Positions 35,797-44,995 of a stretch of 64,000 bases of DNA are shown piece after piece (within the stretch, counting starts at the first letter, position 1; every line of letters begins with the position of its first letter). This DNA comes from Phytopseudomonas flavescens (lineage in GTDB: Bacteria > Pseudomonadota > Gammaproteobacteria > Pseudomonadales > Pseudomonadaceae). A program made the position numbers and the translations under genes. The stretch is from positions 109,498 to 173,497 of the forward strand of contig NZ_FNDG01000012.1 in assembly GCF_900100535.1 (NCBI RefSeq). The letters run 5' to 3'. The notes beneath the pieces were generated by a model. That model had not been told where the DNA came from and did no database searches. It saw only the letters and a list, made by a program, of their open reading frames with translations.

Positions 35797-36159
35797 TCAG
35801 CTCGGGCCGATCAGTTCCTTCACCTTGGCGATGACCTGATTGATATCGAACGGCTTGTCGAACACCGCGGCGAACAGCTCGGGGCTCGCACGACCAACGC
35901 TTCCCTGAGCGCCACTCATGAGAATGATCGGCAGCTCGGCAGAGGCCGGCCGCGCCCGAATTGCCCGGGCGAACTCGAGGCCGTCCATGACCGGCATCAT
36001 GAAATCGGTGATGACCAGCTCCGGACGTTCGCGGTCGAGTACCTCCAACCCCCTACGGCCATTGCTCGCCTTCACCACCATGTAGCCTTCATCTTCCATG
36101 GCATAGCCGAGAATATCCGCAATCAGGTATTCGTCGTCGACTATTAGGATGGTTGTCAT
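35797..36159 (-). CDS. Single-domain CheY-like response regulator
   Basis: This 120-residue stand-alone receiver has the acidic pocket ILIVDDEYLIAD, the phosphoacceptor Asp52 in VITDFMMPVMDG, a Ser in the Thr/Ser switch position (ILMSGAQ) and the conserved lysine in FDKPFD. It has no output domain, so it probably acts by protein contact or as a phosphate relay. It starts 30 bases downstream of the KaiC-like gene and is likely co-transcribed with it and with the PAS kinase at 37741. Confidence 0.94.
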   Translation of the reverse strand: MTTILIVDDEYLIADILGYAMEDEGYMVVKASNGRRGLEVLDRERPELVITDFMMPVMDGLEFARAIRARPASAELPIILMSGAQGSVGRASPELFAAVFDKPFDINQVIAKVKELIGPS

Positions 36160-36189
36160 AGTCAGTAAGCTCGGTCAGGCATGCATGGC

Positions 36190-37632
36190 TCAGGCATCTT
36201 GCGTCGGTACGACGTTCCCCGAGAGGGCGCCCACCGCATTTCTGAATGCCTTGCTGAGTTCAACACCATGATCACTGATAGCCACTTCCAGAAGAGAAGA
36301 ATCGTAATCGCTGTCCCTCATCTTAAGTATGGAAAGCAGGCGCTTTAGTTCAGCGTCCTTTTCCACGAAGCGCATGAGAATCAGGTTGTCGACGATGCTC
36401 GACAACTCCGGAGCGGGTGCATTGATCTCGGCGGCGAACAGATCACGCATTTCCCAGGTCGCGAAAACCGTGACGCCCATGGAGCGCAGTTGGCTCATCA
36501 GGGCGCTGAAGAACTCGATCAGGCGCGCACTGCTGGTGGCCACCCGCGCCATGCCCCCGAGGCTGTCGATGTGCAAGCGCCTGATACCTTTGTCCCTCAC
36601 GGCGCCGATCACCCGTGCACCGAGCCCATCGAGCAATCCTTCGGTGGTCGGCTGCCACATGATGTGCAGCGCGCCGGCCTCCTCCATCGAACGCAGATCG
36701 ATGCCAAGGGACTGGGCCTTGAGCCGCAGGCGCTGTGGCGTTTCGTAGAAGCCGAAATGCAGGCCCGGTTCGTCCACGGTGGACTGGGCAAGGAAGTTCA
36801 CGCCCAGGGTGGTCTTGCCGACGCCTGCCGGCCCCATGATCAGGGTGACCGACGATTCGGGCAGACCTCCGCCGACCAGACGGTCCAGGCTCGCGATGCC
36901 ACTCGACACCCGATCCAGCGTGGCGCTGTCTGCCTGGGTCGGCTTGCTGTAGAGGCTTTCCAGGCGCGGGTGGATCACCAGCCCGTCATCGGTGATCTCG
37001 CACTCGTGCAGCCCGGACAGCGCACCGCTGCCGCGGGTCTTGCGCAGGTGGATGCGACGAACCGACCGGGCACCGAACAGCTCTTCGCCGAGCTCGATCA
37101 CCCCATCGACCATGGTGTGCTCGGGGCTGCCGTCATCCAGCCGCGAGCTGGTCAGGAACAGCACGGTGCAGCCGGCAAAAGCGGCATGGCCCTGCAGCTC
37201 GGAAATGAATTTCTTGGTATCGATCTGGTTTTCAGCCTTGGAACGGGCATTGAGCAGGCCGTCGACGATCAGCAGCGTGGCCTTCTGGCGACTGATCTCG
37301 CGGCGCAGCAGCTTGACGACCTCGTCCAGCCCCTCGTTCTCGAGCGTGTCGAAAGCACTGACGAACTGAATTTCCGCGCCGACCTTGGCCGGGTCGAAGA
37401 ACGTCATCGTGGAAAGGAATTGAAAGAGCCTTTCGTGGGACTCCGCCAACAGCGTCGCCACCAGTACCCGCCCCCCTTCACGCACGTGATTGAAAGCGAT
37501 CTGGTTGGCGAGGATGGTCTTGCCCGAACCTGGGCGCCCTTGAACGATATAGGATGCGCCCGCTACCAGACCGCCCTTGAGCAGCGCATCCAGTCCATCG
37601 ATCCCACTTTGAAGGCGTTGTAGCTGTTCCAA
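36190..37632 (-). CDS. Double-domain KaiC-like RecA-superfamily ATPase
   Basis: This protein of about 480 residues has two tandem KaiC/RecA domains, each with a Walker A: GRPGSGKT near residue 32 and GPAGVGKT near residue 267. Walker B-like strands are TLLIVDG and RLHIDSLGG. In the second domain ELSSIVDNLILMRFVE aligns with the KaiC autophosphorylation region, with Ser-Ser in place of the Ser-Thr pair (codons 36397-36402). Only one glutamate of the catalytic pair is evident (LAESHER, FYETPQR). A TTG at 37632 was taken as start because the family begins close to LQSGIDGLD; a GTG at 37707 is an alternative. It lies between a PAS kinase and a CheY-like regulator, with no kaiA or kaiB nearby. Confidence 0.88.
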   Translation of the reverse strand: MEQLQRLQSGIDGLDALLKGGLVAGASYIVQGRPGSGKTILANQIAFNHVREGGRVLVATLLAESHERLFQFLSTMTFFDPAKVGAEIQFVSAFDTLENEGLDEVVKLLRREISRQKATLLIVDGLLNARSKAENQIDTKKFISELQGHAAFAGCTVLFLTSSRLDDGSPEHTMVDGVIELGEELFGARSVRRIHLRKTRGSGALSGLHECEITDDGLVIHPRLESLYSKPTQADSATLDRVSSGIASLDRLVGGGLPESSVTLIMGPAGVGKTTLGVNFLAQSTVDEPGLHFGFYETPQRLRLKAQSLGIDLRSMEEAGALHIMWQPTTEGLLDGLGARVIGAVRDKGIRRLHIDSLGGMARVATSSARLIEFFSALMSQLRSMGVTVFATWEMRDLFAAEINAPAPELSSIVDNLILMRFVEKDAELKRLLSILKMRDSDYDSSLLEVAISDHGVELSKAFRNAVGALSGNVVPTQDA

Positions 37633-37740
37633 GTTCTGGCCTGCCTCAATCGAATTTACGCAAAAATAGCCGGGGCTCGAGCATGCTTTTCCTGCCCCTT
37701 GAGGCACTGCTGGAAAAAGCGACTGGAGATACTAGCATGT

Positions 37741-38904
37741 TCAGGTACGAGCACATGCTGCTTCCCCGATGGATGCCGGTAAACAAAGCGTTACCGTGGC
37801 ACCTTGCCCGGCAATGCTCGCGATGTGCACGGCGCCGCCCGCCTGGCGTGCGAAACCATAGACCTGGCTAAGCCCCAGTCCGGTTCCCTGGCCCACGTCC
37901 TTGGTCGTGAAGAAGGGCTCGAACAGCCGTGAGCGGATGGCCGGATCGATACCGACGCCCTGGTCGATGATCGAGATCAGCACGAACGCGCCATGCAGGC
38001 CCTCGAGGTCGCCCGTGAGCAGGCGATTGTGCGCAGAAAGCCTGACCACTCCCATTCCCTGCATCGCATCACGGGCATTGACGATCAGATTGAGCAGCGC
38101 CATTTCCAGTTGCCCCGGATCCAGGTCTACGGGGTGCAGGCCAGCGGCGACCTGCATCTCCAGGCTCATCGTTCTGGGTAGCGCCTGGCTGAACAGGGCA
38201 TGCGCGGCGTCGAGCAGTTCATTGAGGTCGACGAGGCGGCTGGGTACCTGCTCGCGGCGCGCGAAGGTCAGCAGGTTGCGGGTCATCTGCGCGCCGCGTT
38301 CGCCGGCATTCTGAATACTCGTCAGCAAGCTCGCCAGGCGCTGTGAATCGCTGGTCCGGGCCGCCAATTTGGCCGCACCGAGGATGATGGTCAACAGGTT
38401 GTTGAAGTCGTGGGCCATCCCCCCGCTCAACTGCCCCAGGGCCTCGAGTTTCTGTGCCTGGAAGAGTTGGGCGCGCAGGGCGTCATAACGCACGTCCGCC
38501 TCGTGGCGATCGGTGATATCGCGGGTGATCTTGGCCAGCCCGATGATGGTGCCCTGCTCGTCGCGGATCGCATCGATGGCCACCAGCGCCCAGAAGCGCG
38601 AGCCATCCTTGCGTAGCCGCCAGCCTTCATCCTGGGATCGTCCATCCTGCAGCGCCCGCGCCAGCAGTTGCCGGGGCTTGTCATCCTGGCGATCCTCATC
38701 GGTGTAGAACATCGAAAGGTGCTGACCGATGGCTTCTGACGCCTCATAGCCCTTGATGCGCGCGGCGCCGGCGTTCCAGGAAACGATATGCCCGTGTAGG
38801 TCGAGCATGAAAATCGCGTAATCGACCACTGCCTGAACCAGCATCTCGTAATGACGCTCGTGCAACGTACCGGCAGCGAGAGGGACTGGTAGCTGGCTAT
38901 TCAT
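37741..38904 (-). CDS. PAS-domain sensor histidine kinase
   Basis: This 387-residue cytoplasmic kinase has a PAS sensor domain at about residues 20-130 (YAIFMLDLHGHIVSWNAGAARIKGYEASEAIG, with PAC end GLAKITRDITDR). The H-box follows (GGMAHDFNNLLTI, His165), then a HATPase_c domain with NLIVNARDAMQG, DQGVGIDP and GQGTGLGLSQVYGFARQ. No membrane segment is visible, so it senses an internal cue. It is first of the minus-strand set leading into the KaiC-like ATPase, and divergent from the FAN1 operon. Confidence 0.92.
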   Translation of the reverse strand: MNSQLPVPLAAGTLHERHYEMLVQAVVDYAIFMLDLHGHIVSWNAGAARIKGYEASEAIGQHLSMFYTDEDRQDDKPRQLLARALQDGRSQDEGWRLRKDGSRFWALVAIDAIRDEQGTIIGLAKITRDITDRHEADVRYDALRAQLFQAQKLEALGQLSGGMAHDFNNLLTIILGAAKLAARTSDSQRLASLLTSIQNAGERGAQMTRNLLTFARREQVPSRLVDLNELLDAAHALFSQALPRTMSLEMQVAAGLHPVDLDPGQLEMALLNLIVNARDAMQGMGVVRLSAHNRLLTGDLEGLHGAFVLISIIDQGVGIDPAIRSRLFEPFFTTKDVGQGTGLGLSQVYGFARQAGGAVHIASIAGQGATVTLCLPASIGEAACART

Positions 38905-39023
38905 AAGGCAGCGTTCAAAACGGCGACGGGCATACAGTGTAGACCGCTATCGGCACCCAGTGACAGCCTGTCGTGAGCCCCACTCATCCCCTGCCGATTG
39001 CCAGATGTCGGATGGCCTGATAT

Positions 39024-39039
39024 CTGTATAAAAAAACAG
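39024..39039 (+). promoter_or_regulatory. LexA (SOS) box upstream of the FAN1-like operon
   Basis: CTGTATAAAAAAACAG matches the CTG-N10-CAG LexA consensus with the expected AT-rich centre. It lies 16 bases before the nuclease ATG at 39055, where LexA binding would block transcription or initiation. This predicts DNA-damage induction. Confidence 0.85.
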
Positions 39040-39054
39040 TACCAGCCCTACCTC

Positions 39055-40695
39055 ATGTCAGTGTCCAGCGACCCGCGTTTCTATTACCTCAACAACTTTC
39101 ACAAGGCGCTTGCCTGGATTGGCGAACGCCATGCCGATCTGCTGAGCCCCGGCGAGCGTGAGTTTCTGCTGGCCTTCGGCGCGCTCGATGAGCCGGCCCG
39201 GGCGCTGCTGGTGAGGATGATCATGCGCAAGGGCGTGCATTTTCGTGCCAGCAAGCTGAACTATGACGAAATCGGCTGCTGCCGCCGGGCAGTCATCGCG
39301 CTGATCGCCCATGGCTGGGTCGTCGATGACGCCGCCCTGCGCCTCGACGAGCTGTTGACGCTGCTGCGCAAGGACGAGATCGCCGCCTGCTTCGCCGACA
39401 GGCTCAGTGATCGACGTGCCCGCAAAGGCGACCTGCTGGCGCAACTCGCGGTGCACTTCGACGAAGCGCAGGCGTTCGGCACCTGGTGCCCGACACTCGA
39501 GGACGCACTCTACAGCCTGACCATCGACGGGCTGAGCGAACGCCTGCGCCTGATGTTCTTCGGCAACCTGCATCAGGAGTGGTCGGAGTTCGTGCTCGCC
39601 GACCTGGGCATCTTCCGTTACGAGAGCGTCGAATTGCCGCCCGACTCGCGAGCGCTGCGCTGCCGTGAGGACGTCGACGACTACCTGCACCTGCAGCGCT
39701 GCCGCGAGGCGTTCGAAGCCGGTGATGCCACGGCCGACCTGCTCGAACGTATCGACACCCGCCGCTACGCCAACCCCTATATCGCCGAGCGGCGTGCCAA
39801 GCTGTTGTTTCGCATCGGCCAGCACCTGGAACGCGGCGCCGAGTTCGAACGGGCGCTGCAGGTGTACGCCAGCAGCAGCTACGGCGCCGCCCGGCAGCGG
39901 CGGATTCGCGTACTGGAGCGCACCCTGTGCCATGGGGAGGCCTTCGAGCTGGCACGCCAGGCCATCGCGGCGCCGAGCAGCGATGGGGAACGGCAATTGG
40001 CCGAACGGGCGCTGCTGCGCCTGGCCCGGCAGTTGGGCCTGCCTGTACAGAAACGCGTCCGGACTGCCGAGCCGGCACGCCTCGACCTGCAACTGCCCAG
40101 GTGCCCGCCGCTGGCAGTCGAACGGCTCGTACAGATGCACCTGCAGCGCAGCGAAGCACCGGTGCATTACGTCGAGAACACGCTGATCTGCAGCTTGTTC
40201 GGCCTGCTCTGCTGGCCAGCGGTATTCGCCGCGGTGCCTGGCGCGTTCTTCCACCCGTTCCAGCACGGCCCGGCGGACCTGCTCACTGCCGATTTCCATG
40301 CGCGTCGTCGCGAGCTGTTCGCGGCCTGCCTGGCGAAGCTCGAGGACGGCAGCTACCGCGACAGCATCCGCCAGACCTACCGCGACAAGTTCGGCATCCA
40401 GTCACCCTTCGTGCATTGGGGCGTGCTCGGCGAAGCCCTGCTGGATCAGGCACTCGACTGCCTGCCAGCGGCGCACCTGCACGCCTGGTTCCGCCGCCTG
40501 CTCGGGGACATCCAGGCCAATCGCGCCGGCATGCCCGACCTGATCCAGTTCTGGCCGGAGGAAAAGCGCTACCGCATGATCGAGGTGAAAGGGCCGGGCG
40601 ACCGGCTGCAGGACAACCAGCGTCGCTGGCTGGCATTCTGCGCCGAGCACGGCATGCCGGTAGACGTCTGCTACGTGCAGTGGGCCGACGCGTGA
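39055..40695 (+). CDS. FAN1-like VRR-NUC structure-specific nuclease
   Basis: This 546-residue protein has helical/TPR-like and DNA-binding parts (FRYESVELPPDSRALRCRED, YIAERRAKLLFRIGQHLE) followed by a C-terminal VRR-NUC PD-(D/E)XK domain. The nuclease residues are Asp in RAGMPDLIQFWPEEKRY and Glu/Lys in MIEVKGPGDRLQDNQRRW. This is the FAN1 architecture; bacterial FAN1 acts on branched DNA and crosslink repair substrates. The start at 39055 (MSVSSDPRFYY) was chosen over an upstream ATG that overlaps the LexA box region. The stop overlaps the helicase GTG start. Confidence 0.93.
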   Translation: MSVSSDPRFYYLNNFHKALAWIGERHADLLSPGEREFLLAFGALDEPARALLVRMIMRKGVHFRASKLNYDEIGCCRRAVIALIAHGWVVDDAALRLDELLTLLRKDEIAACFADRLSDRRARKGDLLAQLAVHFDEAQAFGTWCPTLEDALYSLTIDGLSERLRLMFFGNLHQEWSEFVLADLGIFRYESVELPPDSRALRCREDVDDYLHLQRCREAFEAGDATADLLERIDTRRYANPYIAERRAKLLFRIGQHLERGAEFERALQVYASSSYGAARQRRIRVLERTLCHGEAFELARQAIAAPSSDGERQLAERALLRLARQLGLPVQKRVRTAEPARLDLQLPRCPPLAVERLVQMHLQRSEAPVHYVENTLICSLFGLLCWPAVFAAVPGAFFHPFQHGPADLLTADFHARRRELFAACLAKLEDGSYRDSIRQTYRDKFGIQSPFVHWGVLGEALLDQALDCLPAAHLHAWFRRLLGDIQANRAGMPDLIQFWPEEKRYRMIEVKGPGDRLQDNQRRWLAFCAEHGMPVDVCYVQWADA

Positions 40696-43049
40696 GCTAT
40701 CGCGTGGCGGTGCGCGCGCTCTGCGAGTTCACCGCCAAATGTGGCGACCTCGACCTGCGCTTCACGCCCTCGCCCACCGCCCAGGAAGGCATGGCCGGAC
40801 ATGCCACCGTGGTCAGCCGGCGTGGCGAACACTACGAAGCGGAAGTCCCCCTGGCAGGTGAGTTTCGCTCCCTGCAGGTGCGGGGCCGGGCCGACGGCTT
40901 CGACCCGCACAGCAACCTCCTCGAGGAAATAAAGACCCACCGTGGCGACATCAGTCGCATTCCCGACAATCACCGACAACTGCACTGGGCTCAGGCGCGG
41001 GTGTACGGTTGGCTGCTCTGCCAGAGTCGCGATCTGGCGAAAATCGATCTCGCGGTGGTGTACTTCAACGTCCTCACCCAGAAGGAAAGCGTGTTCCGCG
41101 AAACCCGCACGGCTGACGAGCTGCAGGCGTTCTTCGCGGAACTGTGCAGCCGCTTCATCACCTGGGCCGAGCAGGAACAGGCTCATCGCCAGCTACGCGA
41201 CAGCGCGCTGGCCGAACTGCGCTTCCCCCATGCCGAGTTTCGCCTGGGCCAGCGGCAACTGGCCGAAGCCGTTTACCGGGCGGCCCGCGATGGCCATTGC
41301 CTGATGGCCCAGGCCACTACCGGAATCGGCAAGACGCTCGGCACGCTGTTCCCGCAGCTGAAGGCATTCGCGGAAAACGGCCTGGACCGGCTGTTCTTTC
41401 TCACCGCGAAAACGCCGGGTCGCCAGCTGGCACTGCACGCGCTACACATCCTGCGCGGCGAGACCCTGCCACTACGCGTACTCGAACATGTCGCCAGGGA
41501 CAAGGCCTGCGAGCACCCCGACAAAGCCTGTCACGGCGAATCCTGCCCGCTGGCCCGTGGTTTCTACGACCGCCTGCCCGCCGCGCGCCAGGCCGCGGTC
41601 GAGTGCACCTGGCTGGATCAGGCCGCAGTGCGCGACATCGCCCTGCAGCATCAGGTCTGCCCCTATTACCTGAGCCAGGAACTGACCCGCTGGGTCGACG
41701 TGGTGGTATGCGACTACAACTATTATTTCGACCTCAGTGCCCTGCTCTACAGCCTGACCCTGATCAACGAGTGGCGGGTGACGCTGCTGGTCGACGAGGC
41801 CCACAACCTGATCGAACGAGCCAGGCGCATGTACAGCGCCGAACTCGATCAGGGGCGCTTCGAAGCCATGCGCAGCAATGCGCCCAAGGGCCTGAGCGCC
41901 GTACTGACACGCATCAGCCGCCACTGGAAACAGCTGCACAAGGAACTGCGCGAGGACTACCAGACCTATCCGCAGCCACCGGACCTGCTGCTTCTTTCCC
42001 TGCAGAAAGCGGTCAGCGCGCTCACCGATCACCTGACCGACCAACCCACCGGCAACGATGGCGAACTGCTGCAGTTCTACCTCGACGCCATGGCCTTCTG
42101 CCGCCTGGCGGAAGCCTTCGGCCCTCACTCGCTGTTCGACATCAGTCGCAAGGCGGATCCTCGTGGGCGTAGCCATTCGGTGCTGTGCCTGCGCAATATC
42201 GTGCCGGCGCCCTTTCTCGCCCCGCGCTTCGAGAACAGCCACAGCACCACGCTGTTTTCCGCGACCCTGAGCCCCGCCGGCTACTACGCCGATCTGCTCG
42301 GCTTGCCGCAAGCGACGCCCTGGCTGGATGTCGAGTCGCCGTTCCAGGCCGCGCAACTGCAGGTACAGGCGGTGAGCAACCTGTCGACCCGCTACCAGCA
42401 CCGCGAGCGCTCATTGGCGCCCATCGTTGCCCTGCTGGCGCGACAGTTCGCCGAACGCCCAGGTAATTACCTGGCCTTCTTCAGCAGCTATGCCTACCTG
42501 CAGCAGGTACTGGAACGCTTCGACCACGAGCACCCGCAGATCCCGCGCTGGGTGCAGGCCCGGCAGATGGACGAGAGCGAGCGCCAGCAGTTTCTCGAGC
42601 GCTTCAGGCCGGGCGGCCAGGGGATCGGCTTCGCGGTGCTGGGCGGGGTCTTCGGCGAAGGCATCGACCTGCCGGGGGACCGTTTGATCGGCGCCTTCAT
42701 CGCCACCCTGGGCCTGCCGCAGATCAACCCGATCAACGAACAGATCAAGCAACGCATGGCCGAGATGTTCGGCAGTGGCTACGACTACACCTACCTGTTT
42801 CCCGGCCTGCAGAAAGTCGTACAGGCCGCTGGCCGGGTCATCCGCACACCGCAGGACAGCGGCGTGGTGCACCTGATGGATGATCGTTTCACCCTGCCCG
42901 AGGTGCGCGCACTGCTACCAGGCTGGTGGCAGGTACAGCGCAGCCGTGTGCCAGCAGCGCCTTTTTTGCCGCTCGCCCGACAGCCGGCACCGCCCAGGGC
43001 TAGGCTGGCAGCGCCGGCCCAGCAAGGGCTGTTCGACTTGCCGGGCTGA
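40692..43049 (+). CDS. XPD/DinG-type DNA helicase with N-terminal nuclease-like domain
   Basis: This 785-residue protein has an N-terminal PD-(D/E)XK-like module (NLLEEIKTHRGDIS, then LHWAQARVYGWLL) and then a superfamily 2 helicase. Helicase motifs are Walker A QATTGIGKTLGTLFP, DEAH in LLVDEAHNLIE, SATLSP, GGVFGEGIDLPGD and a final QAAGRVIRTPQDSG. Cysteines in ACEHPDKACHGESCPL and HQVCPYYL fit an iron-sulfur domain between motifs I and II, as in XPD/DinG. It starts at GTG 40692 and overlaps the nuclease stop by four bases, so the two are co-translated. It probably processes damaged or branched DNA together with the FAN1-like nuclease. Confidence 0.93.
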   Translation: MSYRVAVRALCEFTAKCGDLDLRFTPSPTAQEGMAGHATVVSRRGEHYEAEVPLAGEFRSLQVRGRADGFDPHSNLLEEIKTHRGDISRIPDNHRQLHWAQARVYGWLLCQSRDLAKIDLAVVYFNVLTQKESVFRETRTADELQAFFAELCSRFITWAEQEQAHRQLRDSALAELRFPHAEFRLGQRQLAEAVYRAARDGHCLMAQATTGIGKTLGTLFPQLKAFAENGLDRLFFLTAKTPGRQLALHALHILRGETLPLRVLEHVARDKACEHPDKACHGESCPLARGFYDRLPAARQAAVECTWLDQAAVRDIALQHQVCPYYLSQELTRWVDVVVCDYNYYFDLSALLYSLTLINEWRVTLLVDEAHNLIERARRMYSAELDQGRFEAMRSNAPKGLSAVLTRISRHWKQLHKELREDYQTYPQPPDLLLLSLQKAVSALTDHLTDQPTGNDGELLQFYLDAMAFCRLAEAFGPHSLFDISRKADPRGRSHSVLCLRNIVPAPFLAPRFENSHSTTLFSATLSPAGYYADLLGLPQATPWLDVESPFQAAQLQVQAVSNLSTRYQHRERSLAPIVALLARQFAERPGNYLAFFSSYAYLQQVLERFDHEHPQIPRWVQARQMDESERQQFLERFRPGGQGIGFAVLGGVFGEGIDLPGDRLIGAFIATLGLPQINPINEQIKQRMAEMFGSGYDYTYLFPGLQKVVQAAGRVIRTPQDSGVVHLMDDRFTLPEVRALLPGWWQVQRSRVPAAPFLPLARQPAPPRARLAAPAQQGLFDLPG

Positions 43050-43155
43050 TCGCCGAGCCGGCCCGCTCGAACACAGAGGCGCTTGTCCAGAGGACGCGGA
43101 GCGAGCCGGCCGCGCCTGCCCGCGATGACAAGGCTGCTTGCACGAGCAGGTCTGC

Positions 43156-44286
43156 TCAGCGCAAGCGATCGACCATCTCCGCCACCACGTCGAGTATGTC
43201 GCCGGCCAGCCTCATCGAACGCTCACCGTTCCAGCCGGTCAGCGGATCAGGTGTGTCGTCGTGATCCTTGAACGGCATCTCCAGGGTGAATGACAGGCAG
43301 TCGAACGCCTGCCCAACCGCGTTGCAGGCCAGTGCCGTATTGGCCTGGCCCGGTGCACTGCGCGGGTAACCGAAGCGCGTCTGGAACTCGGCACCGCGCT
43401 CGACCAGACGGCTGCGGAACTCATGCTCCAGCGCCTCCAATCGCGCGGAGAACCCGGGATTGCCCTCACAGCCTGCGGTGAACACATGGGGAATTTCTTC
43501 GTCCCCGTGAATATCGAGAAACAGATCCACCCCCACCTCGCGCATGGCCTGCTGCACGAAGAACACCTCCGGGCTGCGCTCGATGCTGGCGGACTGCCAG
43601 GCACGGTTGAGATCCTGCCCCGCAGCGTTGGTGCGTAGATGGCCACGGAATGCACCGTCCGGGTTCATGTTCGGTACCAGATAGAGATCGCCCTGTTGCA
43701 GCAGAGCATCCAGAATGACGTCGCTGCTGTCCTGCAGACGGCGGACGATGCCCTCCATGAACCACTCGGCCATGTGCTCGCCCGGGTGCTGCTGGGCGAT
43801 GATCCACACCTTGCGGTTCGCCTGCGCATGGCGGTGCACCCGCAGCAGCTCGATGTTTCGCCCCTCGATGCTGCGCCCACAGCCATGCAGCTCGACGCCC
43901 GGCAGGGCCAGCGCCAGGGCGATCTGGTCGTCGTGCCGCTGGCGGCTGTAGGGCTCGAAATAGGCGAACCAGATTTGCTCATGCTCGGGTTCCAGGCCGA
44001 AGTTCAGGGCGCCATCCTCGAAGCGGCTCGGCACGCGGAACCAGGTACGCTGGTCGTACGAGGCCACCGCCTGATAACCCGTCCAGGCGCGGCTGTAGGC
44101 CGACTGCCCGGCGTTGGTGATGCTGAAATCGTGACGCACACCCGGTGTCAGGCCATCGACCTGGAAATGGAACCACTGGAAATGCTCGCTGTTGAGGTCC
44201 TTGCGCATGGCCAGCAACACCTTGTGCGGGTCGCTGGCGTCCTCCACGAGGATGTTGCCGCTATCGAAATTCGAGCTGATCTTCAT
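43156..44286 (-). CDS. M14-family zinc carboxypeptidase (cytosolic carboxypeptidase-like)
   Basis: This 376-residue metallopeptidase has an N-terminal beta-domain (MKISSNFDSGNILV, WFHFQVDGLTPGVRHDF) followed by the catalytic M14 domain. Zinc ligands are in QQHPGEHMAEWFMEG (HxxE) and DIHGDEEIPHVF (His), substrate-binding Arg in AAGQDLNRAW, and catalytic Glu in SFTLEMPFKD. The N-terminal module plus these motifs fit the bacterial CCP/AGBL-like subgroup. There is no signal peptide, so it is cytosolic. The start at 44286 follows GGGAG. The physiological substrate is unknown. Confidence 0.92.
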   Translation of the reverse strand: MKISSNFDSGNILVEDASDPHKVLLAMRKDLNSEHFQWFHFQVDGLTPGVRHDFSITNAGQSAYSRAWTGYQAVASYDQRTWFRVPSRFEDGALNFGLEPEHEQIWFAYFEPYSRQRHDDQIALALALPGVELHGCGRSIEGRNIELLRVHRHAQANRKVWIIAQQHPGEHMAEWFMEGIVRRLQDSSDVILDALLQQGDLYLVPNMNPDGAFRGHLRTNAAGQDLNRAWQSASIERSPEVFFVQQAMREVGVDLFLDIHGDEEIPHVFTAGCEGNPGFSARLEALEHEFRSRLVERGAEFQTRFGYPRSAPGQANTALACNAVGQAFDCLSFTLEMPFKDHDDTPDPLTGWNGERSMRLAGDILDVVAEMVDRLR

Positions 44287-44501
44287 CACTGCTCCCAGAC
44301 CTGTTGACGATTTTCCGACGCCATCATGTGCAATGGCCGCTGGCTGCAATGGGAACGTGGCCGACGTCTCCGGCCACACCCGCTGCTTGACGCTCGACCC
44401 CAGCATCGCATTTTCCGCGCCAGGGGACATGCGGATGATTGCAGAGTGGTGTGGCGCAGCTCACACTGCAGCCTCGATTTTTTCTGATATTCGGAGCCAC
44501 C

Positions 44502-44900
44502 GTGTCCCTAGCCGATGATCAACAACGTCAGCGCGTGCTGGCTGCCAGCGAAGCGCACGACTGCACGGTCTATCGCCCGGATGAAGACGATGCCGAGGAC
44601 GAAGAACGGGACATGGGTGATGCCAAGGTGCTGTTCACCGGGCCTTTCGAGCCCCCCCGGGAATGGGACGCCGCCGAGCGCGACGACTACTTCGATGGTA
44701 GCGACCCGGCGCTGTTCGTTAATGCGCTGGTCGCCTGCGAGGCCACGCCGGGCTCCAAGGCGTTTTTCACGCCACAGGCCGGTGACTACCTGGCGACCAT
44801 GTCGGCCGCCGGCAAGGTCGTGATGTACTTCGTCTGCGAGCGTGTGGACGATGAGCAGGGCTCCAGCTTCGTACTGATTCGCGACGAAGACAGCGACTGA
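44502..44900 (+). CDS. Acidic conserved hypothetical protein
   Basis: This 132-residue, strongly acidic protein starts at a GTG (44502) with GGAG upstream. The N-terminal VSLADDQQRQRVLAASEAHD and acidic DEDDAEDEERDMGDAKVLF run are followed by a compact-looking region with GSDPALFVNALVACEATPGS and a C-terminal VVMYFVCERVDDEQGSSF. No known domain, signal or membrane segment was recognised. It is divergent from the carboxypeptidase and convergent with the tyrosine operon. The codon pattern looks native. Confidence 0.75.
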   Translation: MSLADDQQRQRVLAASEAHDCTVYRPDEDDAEDEERDMGDAKVLFTGPFEPPREWDAAERDDYFDGSDPALFVNALVACEATPGSKAFFTPQAGDYLATMSAAGKVVMYFVCERVDDEQGSSFVLIRDEDSD

Positions 44901-44995
44901 GGCACTCGGCCCGCGACGGGGAAACGCCTCGCCCAGCCGGATGGCCCGCAAGCCAGAGCGTCTCGTCGACAGCGAATCGCCCCTGGACGGCTAGC

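Noticed and set aside
39927..40691. Upstream extension of the helicase frame inside the FAN1-like gene
   Set aside because: The FAN1 frame is clearly coding there; the helicase begins at the GTGA overlap at 40692.
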